From positions 95,849,064-95,913,063 of the forward strand of contig CM023532.1 in NCBI GenBank assembly GCA_013350335.1: a stretch of 64,000 nucleotides of DNA, written 5' to 3'. Positions within the stretch are counted from its first letter, which is position 1. Each line of letters starts with the position of its first letter. Position numbers and translations under genes: made by a program. The notes under the pieces were generated by a model. The model did not search any database. It was not told the DNA's origin and worked only from the letters and a program-made list of their open reading frames with translations. Shown piece after piece: positions 1 to 12,201 of the stretch. Origin of the DNA: Chimonanthus salicifolius (lineage: Eukaryota; Streptophyta; Magnoliopsida; Laurales; Calycanthaceae).

Positions 1-3000
1 CAGCCACATATAGACATAGATATTTTATAGTGGTTCGGTTTCAACAAACCTACGTCCACTGTTAGACTTCCCAATCTCTAGGGTCGTCTCAAATATACTA
101 TGTATGGGCCTCACACCCAAATAGTACAACCTAATTTTTTATAGAGGTTCAACCCAATCGGTCTAATCCTCTACACCTATTTTTTAGAGTGGTTCGAACA
201 CACAGTTCTAATCCACTTTACAATGTTTGAAATAAAAGGAAGAAAAAATACTTGCTTTGGGCCTTATCGATTTCCTTTATGCGCTTTGTTCTTTACTTAA
301 TTTGTGTGCTCTTTTCCATTAGATTTGCTCCATCAAAGTAATTATCGGTACAGCAGTATAGGACTAGGGTATGATAGGTTTTAAGGTCCTATGTGAACAT
401 CTTAAGCTTCATCAGAACTGGGGGTATTGATTACCCAAACATCTATGAAAGAAGATGATGAATAAGGTGTAAAGGGAAGAGATTGATTGCTCTAGTCACA
501 CTGTTATAATTTTCCAAAATGCTCTCTGTATGAATTGGTGATCATTTCATTCAGCTTATAGTTATTTATAAGACTGTCTGCATTTTTGCAGCCAGTCACG
601 CCCACGAGGCCTCGAGGATTCCAATGAGGTCTCGTGGCAGTAAATATAGAAAGATAGCTCAGAAATATGCATAAGATATTATGCCTTTCAAACAGATAAT
701 ATCCAGCTACTTAAGATGTCGTCGTGTGTGATCGACAGTTAATTTATCTCTATCATCAATCAAGGATGAGATTGATGATTGTAAGCAACATTAAATCTCA
801 TGGAGGAGCCTTTCCTTTTATGTCATAAACAGCCAGCTCCCAACAGTTATGAATTCAAAAGCATGTGAGGTGGCAGTTGACATTTCAACATGTGGATATA
901 TCTTATTACCATAGTGAACTCCCAATTAAAGGAATACAAATTTAATTTTCTAAATCTGTAGGAGACTCAGTCAGCAAAGCACAAGGTCCACTGAGTTACA
1001 GTTGTCCAAAATACAACTTAGCACAAGACTGGCTGCGAGGCCTCGACAGACTACACGAGGCCTCGAGGCTGAAAGTCTCTTATTTTCCAGTTTATAACCA
1101 TTTGACTTATAAGGTATTTGACTTAGCCTAAGGTCTCCTAAGGTTCACTTACCTGTGTACCAATAACGTATTCGGTGTAGATTCTTCATTTGCATAGTAC
1201 ATCTTTACATATTTCCAAGGCAAGTCCAATTTAGTCACGTAATTGACAATAAGGGTGACTCGGACAAACCGGGGTACTTACATTCATCACAATCTCTTGA
1301 TGATAGTTTGGATTTTTTGATCAACATGCAATAATGAGCACGAAGTTTGGAATTCTATTCACATGGACTATCAATGGTTTTACACCCAAGATATCTAGTA
1401 TCCTGTAGAAATCGAAAGTATATTTCCGTTGTGATAGGCATATACCCGTAGTAGTCAAGGCATACCTTAGTTGTACTTAGGCATTTGCCTAAGCTCCAAA
1501 CCAATTTTGTGCCTCAAGCCTATTTTTGTTCCTAGGCCCTCACCTGGCATTTTCAAAAAATTATTTTTTCTACAATGAGAATATTTTTTGTTGTTCTTTT
1601 ATAATAGCTCGTAAATATTATAGTTAACATGAAGTAATTTTTAGTAGTATTTAATTAAAAAAATCTTATTATTAGATAATTTCGTAGACAATAAATGCTT
1701 ATAATATATTTGGAAGCTGTGTTAGGAATATATTTTGGTACGTCAGATGAGTGATACTCAACATTCATGCAACAACACAAACTCCTGAATCCATGTATAT
1801 TTATAAGTATCTAAATAAGTGTGCCAAGCATAACTAGACTCAAACGTGCCACAAATCTCACCTCATACTACACTTCATGGTGCACTTTGTTTCCTTAACT
1901 TTTTTCATGGATAGTGAGGAATTATTTAAGTATATGCAAACTTCACATCTAGATGTAACTGTTTACAAATCCCAATCCAAATTGTCGAACTCCTAAAACA
2001 TTTAGAATTGTTTGCTTTTCTTTCACATGAATGCACCAAAGAATTTTAGTGAAGCTACAACTCGAATCTGGTGTGATATGAAATGTCCATGGTTCTGTAA
2101 GTGGTTTGAGCCTATGAGGCAATGATATTTATATCTTTGTTCAACTGAAATCTTCAAAAGTATTACATTAGAACAGATTCTCAACCCTTGCTGCACTAGC
2201 TTCTATTTCATCCAAGTCCTACCAAGTTGTTGGACTAGGTCCCTTCATGTAGTCTTTACCCTTTTAAGAAGTGTTCCAGACTGAATTATTGCTTCTCGAG
2301 AAGGATGTACATTCACAATCTATAGAGTTTAAGTTAAAAGGTGGGGTTTCTCTACCTTAAGGATTTTGCTATTAGTAAATTCCTTGACGTCACTTGTTCC
2401 ACATCCGAACTCGCCCAGATAACTTTGCTTTCGTAAACCAGCTTTTTCTGGAGCAGATATTCACACTAGTAGATGTTTTCATTCGTTGTTGTAATTATGC
2501 TTGGAGTGAGATTATAGATCTGAAGATCTTTGTCATTGCTTTGTTCTCTCTATACATTTGGACCTAATGAGCTGTTTTGGAAACCTGTGGTTCTCATGTT
2601 TGTATGCATCTGATTTGTAAGTTGCTAGTGTTTTCTTTCTAAGAAGCCCACGTTGCACATTTCTGATGCATTTATAAATATATATTTGAAAATTTGTGTA
2701 GGTTTTTTACCTTTTCTACGTGTTCATAAACAAGTGACACCCATTGTCCTATTCTTTCTTAAATGATGCAAACTATTGTCAAATTACACATTAAACCAAC
2801 TATTGTTATAGCCGAACTAACTAATCAATATTATATTAAATTATTTAATGAAACCTAGAATTTCAAGCTAACTTCGATAACCATATTGAATTTTAAAAGT
2901 CAACCATCAGAAACCTCTATCCTTTGTAGAAAAGTCCACCAAAATGCATATTTAGAGAGTATAACCTTTTGGGAAGTCCTAATGGTATTCTGACCATTTT

Positions 3001-3452
3001 AAAGCTTACTTAAACAGATTAAAATACTTCAAACAAAATACCAAAATTTCATGCAAAGAACCGTATAACCTAAACCACTGGTTTTAAATTACTAAACAAA
3101 TAGTGGTACATAAAATTACATTTTTTCTCTTACTTGATCATCAACTGTTGAGAACTTGATGAAGGGTAGGATCAGGTTTAACACTTACCTATGCCTCCAT
3201 ACTAAAAAAAACGGTAGAAATAAGGAATTCCGTAAGATCTGGCTCAAACTCGATGTAGATCCAAGAAAACCCGAACTCAAAGAACCCTGTTGTCTAGGGA
3301 GAAAATCGCATAAACATAGACATGATAGCACCCCTCTATGACTCACCCTAGATTTAAGGGCAAGCAGAGGTTTGAAAGGATAAACCAAAATCTCAAAATT
3401 CTCACCGGAATAATAGAACAAACTCGATAACTTCCTTAGGTGGAATTCACAT
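1..3452. other. Unrecognised AT-rich flank, no gene
   Basis: No convincing coding region: only short open frames with no family motifs. Two local features stand out. Three related blocks near 30-240 contain ATTTT(T)TA(T)AG followed by a GGTTC-type core, and look like decayed repeat DNA. Three copies of CGAGGCCTCG lie at 605-614, 1036-1045 and 1055-1064. The rest is probably old transposon relics, but I cannot assign a family. The flank ends at the start of the outer element's left LTR. Confidence 0.5.
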
Positions 3453-5421
3453 TGTTGAGCTGAAAATGACTATTTTACCCCTGTTATTTGGACTAGTTCC
3501 TTTATTTGTGTATATTAGATATGTTTAATGTTATTTTTGAGTTTTATAGGAAAAAATATGGAATTTCAAAAAAATTAGCTAAATATAGAAGGAAATACAT
3601 AAAGTAGGCCATGATTGCTACTTATGGAAAGTGTGTGTAATTTACCACTCATTTTGGAATTTATTGTAAAAATTGCCTTAATTCAAATCCATCTATGAGG
3701 GTTTGGATTAGGATAATTTATGTTGGGAGTTGTATTGTAAAAGTGGTAAATTCACAACACTACCAAAATGGGTCCACTAATTTAGTCTGAAGGCTGAAGC
3801 CTGTAATTGAAGTCTATCAGCCAAAGTCCACCAGTATTCTAGGCCAGTTAAAAGTCCAAGTATGGTGTCCAAGTCCAAAAGCCCAAGATAAAGAAGACAT
3901 TTGTACAATTCGTGTGAAACCTTGTGGAGGAAGAAATGGAGAAAAAAATGGGATTTGGATTGACCAGAGCGAAAATATTGGAAGACAAATTTTGACACAA
4001 TTTTGGTATTTTGACCATAACTTTCTGCTCACATATCTGATTGCATTGATTCTTGTTGCGTTGAAAAGAAAAGTTCAAGGCTACAACTTTGTAGTATTTA
4101 AAGTTTTGTAATTCAGGCGTTTACTAGGTTAAAATTGAGTTGTAAGATGGTACATGTGTAGAAAAATGGGATTTGCACTTTACTTTCAAAACTAATCCAA
4201 AATCCCAAAAGTCATGGAGTCTTATCTGTAAAATTCCCCCATGGATTGGAAGAGAAGGTAAATTTCGAATTTCGATAATTAAAAGAGAGAATCATGGAGG
4301 ATAGAGACTTTTGGAGAGAGAATTTTGGAGAAAGTTTTGGAGAGTGAATTATAGAGGAATTCTCTCCAAGCCTTGCCTAATCCAGTATCTTTTGAACACT
4401 ATAAATAGAGGTGTCAGGGCACAGTAAAAATCGGATTTGACTGGGAGCTCAAGAGGACCAAAAGCTGGGGGAAAAGACAAGAAGACAGGATCACCATTCG
4501 AAATTTACAAGTGAGAGTTGAAAATTTTCTTTTTTATTTGTATTTCTTGAATTTAATTTTAAATTTGTCTGCATTTAATTTTTTTCATTAAATAAATACA
4601 AGATATTCCTATAGAATGCTGAAACATCCACTTTTCATATTTCTTTTTTGATCGCTTTGATTTGATTTTAAGTTTATATTCTTTCTTTATTTATTGGACA
4701 TGAAATAGTTAGGACTTAGGTTGTAAGTTTTGACTATAAGTTACTAAGGCCCGATTTCTTGAATTAAAGTTTATAAGTCTTGATTTTGATGATGAACTTG
4801 AATTGAGATTTTGATTTTTACGTGAATTTCAGATCTAGATTTTATATTTATTTACACATTTTGGGCGATGAATGGTATATTCCAACAACTACCCTGTACA
4901 TTCTACACTTTTAAATTCTGTCATTTACTTTTATTATGTTAGTTCCTTTGTTTGTTTGTTGTATTTTAAATGTTCAATTTATTTTCACGTTTTTATTTCA
5001 AGTCTTGTATGTTCATGTATTTTATTTTTTAATTCTTTATATAAAAAAAATCTCTTTTAAGATTCACCTAACTAAGGTTGGAGATATGATACTTTGATCT
5101 TAAAACATGAGATTTTAAATTAAGATGAGAGTACATATTCATGTTTCACCAATTAAATAAAAGGAAGACGTATTTGATTCTAAACTTGTTAAATTCATAA
5201 GTTAGATAATAGTGGTGTAAACTTTGATTTTCTATGACCTAAATTAATATTGTAACTCCATGTATTAGATTTCTTATAATCACATCTTTTTAAAGGTACC
5301 AATTTAATTTTAAGCATATATTTTGTAGATTCCCTTTGGGTTCGACCTCACACTCAATAGCTATACTATAAATGGTTTGTGCGCTTGTGACATTTTTAAA
5401 TGTAAAATTTGGACATCAACA
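3453..5421 (+). repeat. Left LTR of the outer element
   Basis: About 1.97 kb. Begins TGTTGAGC and ends in ATCAACA. It matches 46779-48770 along its length with a few percent differences by eye. A TATA box (TATAAATA, 4400-4407) is followed by GAGGTGTCAGGGCAC, also conserved in the right copy, and probably marks the promoter. The last 100 bp (TTCGACCTCACACTC...) resemble the ends of Tat-type LTRs. The true 3' boundary is uncertain because a 289-bp segment and a second copy of the LTR terminus follow (see 5422-5730). Confidence 0.8.
4400..4407 (+). promoter_or_regulatory. TATA box of outer-element left LTR
   Basis: TATAAATA in the middle of the LTR. It is preserved with its surroundings in the right LTR at 47728-47735. 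Confidence 0.6.
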
Positions 5422-5730
5422 GACACCATGCAAAATTCACCAAAAAAAAAACAGGAATTCTAGCAATCTAGAATTGAATTTCTTAATTTAATTCCAAGAA
5501 CTAGAAATTTATTTCATCCAATGCTAGGACAAAAATTAATTCTAGAATAGAAATTAGAACTAGAACCCAAATTACAAGAACACTAGAAACCAAGTAAGGA
5601 CTCAAAGAGAAAACTCAAAAGTTGCACAAAACAAAACTTGAATTGTTTTTGGTGTGTTTTGTACTATGGCTCAAGGCCTCTATTTATAAAACCAAGCGTG
5701 ATTTATATACGTAAAATTTGGATATCAACA
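5422..5730. repeat. 289-bp intruding segment plus duplicated LTR terminus
   Basis: Starts GACACCATGCAAAA and runs to about 5710. It is followed at 5711-5730 by a second copy of the LTR's last 20 bases (one mismatch), then the primer-binding site. The same segment follows the right LTR at 48771-49026 with comparable divergence. On the minus strand it contains a TATAAATAGAGG-like motif near 5690, so it may be a piece of another element's promoter region. It could be an ancestral insertion in the LTR, or flank copied in during break repair. Confidence 0.6.
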
Positions 5731-5736
5731 AGTTTT

Positions 5737-5748
5737 TGGCGCCGTTGC
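5737..5748 (+). other. Primer-binding site of outer element
   Basis: TGGCGCCGTTGC, six bases after the duplicated LTR terminus, is the usual start of the primer-binding site in Tat/Athila-type gypsy elements. Downstream bases (AAAATGG) have diverged from the usual G-rich continuation. Confidence 0.7.
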
Positions 5749-6653
5749 AAAATGGAAATCAAAATTAAATTGTATCCTATTAAAATTATGTGATTTTAGG
5801 AAAGATTGTTATTTTTGAAATGTTCTATTTTTGGCAACTCTGTAAAATTGGTAATTTTTATTTTTAGAAATTTATAATTTTAAAAAGTTTCCTTGAATAA
5901 GAACTTTCTGAAAATCTCAATCTTCATGGAATTATGTTTTAATTTAGAATCAATTTATTCTTGGAAAGTTTATTTTCAGAAAGTTTCTATTTTTAGAAAA
6001 AAATATTTTTGGTAACCATCCAATTTTAGAAAAATCTCCAAAGTTAGCACTTTTCTAAATTTAGAAATCTCATCTAACTTTTGAAAGTTTATAAATAAGA
6101 TGTCTTAGATCTTGTAAAATCAAATCTTGGAGACTATGGAATTATAGATTAATTTGGTGAAACTCAACTTTAAATTTTTATGGTCTTGTCTTATTTAAAA
6201 TTCTTGTTTAGGATTGCAAAAATTATATCTCCCCCACTAGTTGTAATTTAGAAAAATGGCATATAAATTAGGTTTCATGTATTCTTTATGGGAGTCATAA
6301 TTTTCACTTTGTTTTGTGGTATTTCAATGTACAGGGATTTTGAATTGCACAATAAAAATTTTTGGAAGGAAAACACTATAGGCCAAGATAAGTGCATAAC
6401 CTCATTTTCTTTCATTTTTAAAATTTTCATGCATTCATATAGATTTTATTAGCGTGCTTGCATTTATTTTGCATAAAAAAAATAAAAACATTGCATATTT
6501 ACTTTGATCTTGTATTTAGGTTGATGGTCTCATGCATCAACGTAGATTGTTTGATTAATTGTTTGCATGTTTGCTGGTGTATCTTGCATTGTTAGATTTA
6601 GGATTGCATTTATAAAGGAAAAAAAAAGAGTAGTAAATAAAATGGTTCATGCA
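5749..6653. other. Outer-element leader, non-coding
   Basis: AT-rich leader downstream of the primer-binding site. No open frame of note. It ends with ATGCA (6649-6653), the target duplicated by the nested gypsy element. The sequence resumes at 36134. Confidence 0.6.
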
Positions 6654-7293
6654 TGTAACAACCCGGATTTTCATTTCATAAATATATATTGGAATTGTCC
6701 ATTTAATTTGTGAATTGATGGAATTTGAAATTAAATAATGGAAATGGACCCTAGATAGGTAAGGAGTTGGGTCAATTATCCAATTAAGACCCAACGGGAC
6801 ATAGTTAAGGTTGACATGGAAATAATTGGGTAAGCCTTAAATAAATAGGTCAATTGCTCAATTGGGACCCAATGGGTCAAGGTGAACTAATTATGAAGTA
6901 AATGGGTAAGATTATTTAATTGGGTCAAATACCCAATTAAGACCCAAGGCATGAGATCCACCTCATCAAGTGAGGTGGCACGTAAATGAAATGGATAAGT
7001 GGGACCCTAAATGCCATGTAGTGCATGGTCGGCTAAGCCATGGTTGACTTGGTCAACCATGGGTGAGTTCAAAGGAATTGAGTAAATGATAAGTTGTGGC
7101 TGAGTTAAATGGACTTGAGTTGATTAATGAGTTCAAATGAATTAAATTATTTGAGTTGAGTTCAAGATTAAAATGCTTGAGTCAAGGGGAGTTGAAATGG
7201 AAATGGAAGAGTTCCATCTCAAGGGGTACCAACCTAAGGGACACACGTTGGAAATGGAGAGTTCCATCTCATGGATGAAACCCATGCTCACAT

Positions 7294-7527
7294 TGTAACG
7301 ACCCGACCCTACCACAAAGCTTAGGGTCTAACTCAGTGTGAAATTGTCAGCTTTGGACTTCACACACAAGTGAGCCCGCATGGTTTTTTCTCTTGGGCCC
7401 GGGCCCACATGGCCCGGTCCAAAACCCGTCACACTGTTTTAAGGTGGGCTGGCCTCTTATACACACCCCTTTCCCTTCCTTCTTAACCGATGTGGGACTC
7501 CCCACATCAGTTGGGCAAGGTATCACA
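7294..7527 (-). repeat. 3' LTR of the TRIM
   Basis: 234 bp. It matches 10983-11203 apart from a short extra stretch around GGGCCCGGGCCCACATGG. Both ends carry the TG/CA dinucleotides (TGTAACG and GGTATCACA on the plus strand). Confidence 0.85.
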
Positions 7528-7566
7528 ATCACACCCCCCCCCCCCCCCCCCACCCCACCCCCACCC
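7528..7566 (-). other. Polypurine tract of the TRIM
   Basis: On the plus strand this is a run of C broken by a few A. On the coding (minus) strand it is G-rich and lies directly before the 3' LTR, as expected for plus-strand priming. It is also a candidate G-quadruplex sequence. Confidence 0.7.
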
Positions 7567-7576
7567 CAAGGACTCG

Positions 7577-10500
7577 TGTAACGCCCGCCCCTTTTTACCG
7601 TAAAATCAGAGTACTTTTTTTTTTTTTTTAAATAAAAGTGACAAAAGGCGCGGACGTCACGACGCGAGTTAAGTTCCGAGCTTCTAAAGCCCGGCTCTTA
7701 ACTGGCCAACCCTACGCGTCCGTGGAACATAAAAATAAATGCGGATGATCATAGAACTATCCTACCAGTTCTTCAGATAGCAGGGAAGAAATACCCAATT
7801 AATTACGAAAGTGCCATTATACTGTATTATCCAAAATAATACCTAAACATAGCAAACCACCTAAATTATTACATTTCCGACAAGCTAACTATACGAATAC
7901 ATCTTTTTCAAAATAAAGTACAACAAAATAATTAATCCGCCTCCCCAAGCTCCTAAGCTTGGCTTCCGTCTCGCCCTTCCGGTCCGCCATCCCCTGCATT
8001 ATCAGCTAGGGTAGAAGTAGGGCGTTAGAACAACGCGCCCAGTAGGATTCCGAGTAGGGCTAGCACATGGGTTAGTAGTAACCATATACAGATAATAACA
8101 CAATGAAAACTATAAACCACCATATACTAAAATATAAGTAAATGATATGCCATGGGTGTCAATGTTATGAATCCCACCCATCATTCCTGCCATATACTGT
8201 CATATCCCTCTTGACGGAAAAACCTCGTCAAGATCTGTCCAATCGTAAAATATCCCCCTTGACGGCAAAGCCTCGTCAAGGTGTCCCCATGCCTGTTCTC
8301 GGTCGCCCCGACGGAGCATGGACTCCGGTTTGTTTATTTTTTTCCTGCCCATGCCATGCATGAGATGTAATGCATTATGCTATGTAATATGTATATTCCA
8401 TAGTCATAATATAGCCTTCATATCTTAGCATATAACTCATAATCTTGCATTATGCCATATAAGATACATAAACCATGATTTAAAACTCATCATAAAATAA
8501 ACCATAAAATTCCCAAAATAAATCAATGAAACCATCACACAATCCATGGCTTACAAAAAGGTAGGAATCCTACCGACTACCGACTCGCGTCCTTTTTCGT
8601 TTTCGTCTTATAATTCCGGTCGCCAATCGCGCACCGTTTGCGATGTCCCGATACCTTATTATACAGTACCAAATCAGTCCATATTTTATCCACGATTAAG
8701 TCCCTAACTTATCACAAACTTAGATCCATTTATGTACCATTAACCATGTCATATGATCATTAAAATTTGCCATTTAATTAATCTAACCCTTATTCATTTA
8801 AACACATACCAAACCCCATACTTAGCCCACCATTTGATCCATAATCTTTGATCCCTTAATGACCATTAACTAAGTTATAAGATTATCAAGAATTAGCCCT
8901 CAACTTAGCCTCATTAATGCATGGACATAGATCCTAAACTTAGCCCATAGCATGACCTACAAATGGGTCATTAATTACGGTTTTGCCACTACCTCTCCTA
9001 TGTTTAATCATTCATTTAATCCATGTATAATTAAGTCCATAGTTGATCTATAACCTACATCCACTAGTGACCCATCAACCATATCATAGAATTATTAAAA
9101 TCAGCCACTTAATTGACTTCATCCCCATTCATTTAATCATTTACATAAACCCTAATCTTGGACCATAAAATGGTTCTCATATGAATCATGGGTTCGGCCA
9201 TACACCATGGTCGAACCCATGATGTCTTTTCCTTATCTTTCATTGGACCTATTTACATTACTTAGGCCCAAAATGAATCCTCCCATGAGGGATTTTACAT
9301 CATGTTTTTAAAACTATCATTCTTCACCATAATTGAGTCCATTAACTTAGCCCTTATTCCATTCATTCTTCATGGTTCCAAAATACTTGATTCATCATTC
9401 ATAGGTGACATTCAAGACATAAAAACATTCACCTTCATCCACCACTTTTGAGGCCATTAAAATATTTACATTCATCCATGGATTCCATCATAAAAACTTT
9501 TTTCAAAAATTAGCTACATTTAATCATTAAAATCTTAAAACCCTAATTCATTCTCCATGGCTTCCATTCTTATAAAACCCTAAAAATCACACATCAATTA
9601 CCATGGGGTTCGGCCACAGTACATGGCCGAACCCTATGGTCCATCAATCCACTTCAAAACCCATACTCCCATGCCTAATCCATTTTAATTACATAATGTT
9701 CTTAATCCTTTTTTTTTTTTCTTAACCTAATTTACCCATTTAGGGTTTTGTCCATTTTCATCCTTCCATTGTATGGATTTGAGATCCAAGGCCTATGATG
9801 TTTTGGCCATCACCAAATCCAAGAAATGGATTCCAAATCTTAAACCCTAAAAAAAATCCAAATCTCTTGTTTTTAGAAATACTCACAATCCGGTTGGCTC
9901 CTCCGACTTTCTTTCTCCTCTTGATCTCCTTGGCCTTCTCTTCTCTTCTTCTCCTTGATCTTTGGGTTAAGATGCTTGATCAAGATGGAGTCTCCAAGGT
10001 TTGGGTTTGGCTAAGGTAGGGTTAGATTTTGAGAGAGGGAAGAGAGGAGATGATAGGAAGAACTACCCAAAGTCTTGAGTGATGGACTTATGCTTGCAAT
10101 TCCTTCTCTTTTCTTCTCTTCTTCTTCCAAGTTTTTTTTTTTTCTTTTCCTTGGTGAGAGACGTTCTTGAGAGAGTAAGAAAGAGAGAAAGAAAAATGAG
10201 AGTGAAATGAAGAGAGGAGAGAAAAACCTATCTCATTTTTTTGGTTGGGTAATTAATTCCTCTACCTACCACACATAGATTAATGTGTATTAGTGGTGGT
10301 AGTTGGGCTAAAACCTCTATCCTTAGCCCATAGTTTAAACTTGTGTTTCTTTAAGTAGTTTGTGTTTCTTAGAGTGGTTTTGACCATTTGACCATTTGAC
10401 CATGATTAGACTAGAATTAACTTAATTAATTAGGTTATTAAATTAAGCTAATTAACTCCCACTTATCTCTTTTAATTTCCTTAATTCTTTCTCCATTACT

Positions 10501-10882
10501 CCACCCATGGTTGACTAAGTGGCCGGCCCCACCAATCCTTGGTCCAATTAATATTAATTTAGACGATTTAATTTCCAAATCAATCCATTTCTCTTATTGG
10601 ATCACCATTGGGCCCATGGCCCAATTACATTTCCCACTAGCCCATTTACCTTAGAGCTTAACCATCTTGACCCATTGGGTCCCAAATGGGTATTCGACCC
10701 AATTTGACCATTCTTGACCCATTTAAATAAATTTAAATCCAAACCATAGTCTATTGGGCCACACTTGGGCCTTTATCCAATTTTGGCCCATTTACCATTT
10801 ACTCCACCAATTTTCTAATTTCCACCATAAAAAAATAAATAATAACACATATATATTACTTTACAAATTCTGGGCCATTACA
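7577..10882 (-). repeat. Solo LTR, subfamily C, inside the TRIM
   Basis: 3,306 bp with TGTAAC/TTACA ends and exact duplication ACTCG (7572-7576 and 10883-10887). Reverse orientation relative to the host. The conserved block appears in reverse near 8008-8050, and CCTTGACG/CGTCAAGG hairpins lie near 8210-8281. Two GGTTCGG-type hairpins lie at about 9190 and 9607. No internal coding region or second LTR is present, so it is a recombination product of a full element. Confidence 0.9.
7994..9886 (-). other. Candidate LTR intron
   Basis: Minus strand: donor ATT/GTGAGTA at 9886. CTAAC, pyrimidine tract and GCAG/G end at 7994. Motif-based inference only. Confidence 0.45.
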
Positions 10883-10967
10883 ACTCGGGCCGCCCCCGGC
10901 TCAACCCAGCCTATTTCCACAACACCAAGGAAGGAGGAAGGCCCTCACAGTCCGAGTGTAGAAGTGA

Positions 10968-10980
10968 GGCTCTGATACCA
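10968..10980 (-). other. tRNA-Met primer-binding site of the TRIM
   Basis: The minus strand reads TGGTATCAGAGCC, complementary to the 3' end of plant initiator tRNA-Met. It starts two bases after the 5' LTR end. Confidence 0.85.
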
Positions 10981-10982
10981 TT

Positions 10983-11203
10983 TGTAACGACCCGACCCTA
11001 CCACAAAGTTTAGGGTCTAACTCAGTGTGAAATTGTCCGCTTTGGACCTCGCACACAAGCGAGCCGGCACGGTTTTTTCTCTTGTGGGCCCAGCCCAAAA
11101 CTTGTCACACTGTTTTAAGGTGGACTGGCCTTTTATACACACCCCTTTCTTTTCCTTCTTAACCGATGTGGGACTCCCCACATCGGTTGGGCAAGGTATC
11201 ACA
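10983..11203 (-). repeat. 5' LTR of the TRIM
   Basis: 221 bp homologue of 7294-7527. On the minus strand the order is LTR, primer-binding site, short interior, polypurine tract, LTR. Confidence 0.85.
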
Positions 11204-11366
11204 CACGTTGGGAAGCCAAGGGACACCTTGGTTAAGATGAAACTATTAAGAGGGAGGGAAGTGAGAAAGCCTTGTGCTGATTACAAAGGGGTACCACTAA
11301 GGGGCACTTCACACTCCTTGGCCGAATTCCACAAATTGAAACAAAGAGATTTGCATTCTCTTCTCA

Positions 11367-11398
<32 letters not shown>

Positions 11399-12201
11399 CC
11401 AATTTGTCTCTAGACTTAGAGAAATCAGTGAAAAACAAGAAAGGAAGGGATTGAAAGGAGTTTGGGCTGATTACAAAGAGACACCGCCAAGGGGCACTTC
11501 ACACCCCTTGGCCGACACCTCTTCATTTGAGAACAAAGAGATTTCTATCTTTTTTTCTCTCTCTCTCTCCTACATTTCATCACTACACTTAGAGGACCAG
11601 CAAAACACCAAGAAAGGAGAAGGATTAAGGAGGAAAGCTAGAAACAAGGAAAGGAGGAGACGGGTAAATTTATGTTCCATGCTTATGTAGATAGGAATGT
11701 GATTAAGGAAGTCATGGATTTGGCCATAGGTGGCCGAATCCTGTAACACCCCGTCCTTTTTCACTCGTTTTCCGAAAATCAGAGTCTATTTTTTTTCTTA
11801 AAAGAGTGATAGAGAGAGGGACGTTACGACGTGAGATAAGTCCGAACTTCTAAAGTTCGATCCTTAATTGGCCAATCCTACGTGTGCATGGACTAAGTCC
11901 ATGAATATGGTTCACACGTAATATGTTAACTTGCGGAATTAAAACATAACTGCGGACTATAATAGAACCTAAACCTATTCCTTTTTAGATAGCAAAGTAG
12001 TTCAAGTCTTTAACCATAATTACCTTTAACTTAAATATCCAAAACAAACATTCAAACCATAGCAAAATTATCTAAGTTATTACATGCCCAAAATCTAGCT
12101 ACTCAAATTATAAGTCCATGAGTAACTTAAAATAAAATAACATTAAACATATCCAAGCTCCTATGCTTGGTTGCGTTCACGATCATCATTTCTTTCATTT
12201 C

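Larger units (their letters stand above)
7294..11203 (-). mobile_element. TRIM-like element (Cassandra-like architecture), minus strand
   Basis: Two short LTRs (7294-7527 and 10983-11203, about 220-234 bp, clearly homologous) flank only about 150 bp of interior once the nested solo LTR is removed. On the minus strand the LTR begins TGTGATACC and ends GTTACA. It is followed by a primer-binding site (10968-10980), and a purine-rich tract precedes the 3' LTR. The target duplication is CACAT (7289-7293) / CACGT (11204-11208), one mismatch. LTR content (CCCACATCGGTT, a TATAAAAGG-like box, GTTACAAATGG junction) resembles Cassandra-type TRIMs. I did not identify the 5S-rRNA-like promoter that defines Cassandra, so the family is tentative. 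Confidence 0.8.

Noticed and set aside
11027..11413. 128-codon plus-strand open frame
   Set aside because: It crosses from the TRIM LTR into gypsy LTR and ends in a CT microsatellite, so it is a chance frame over a transposon junction.
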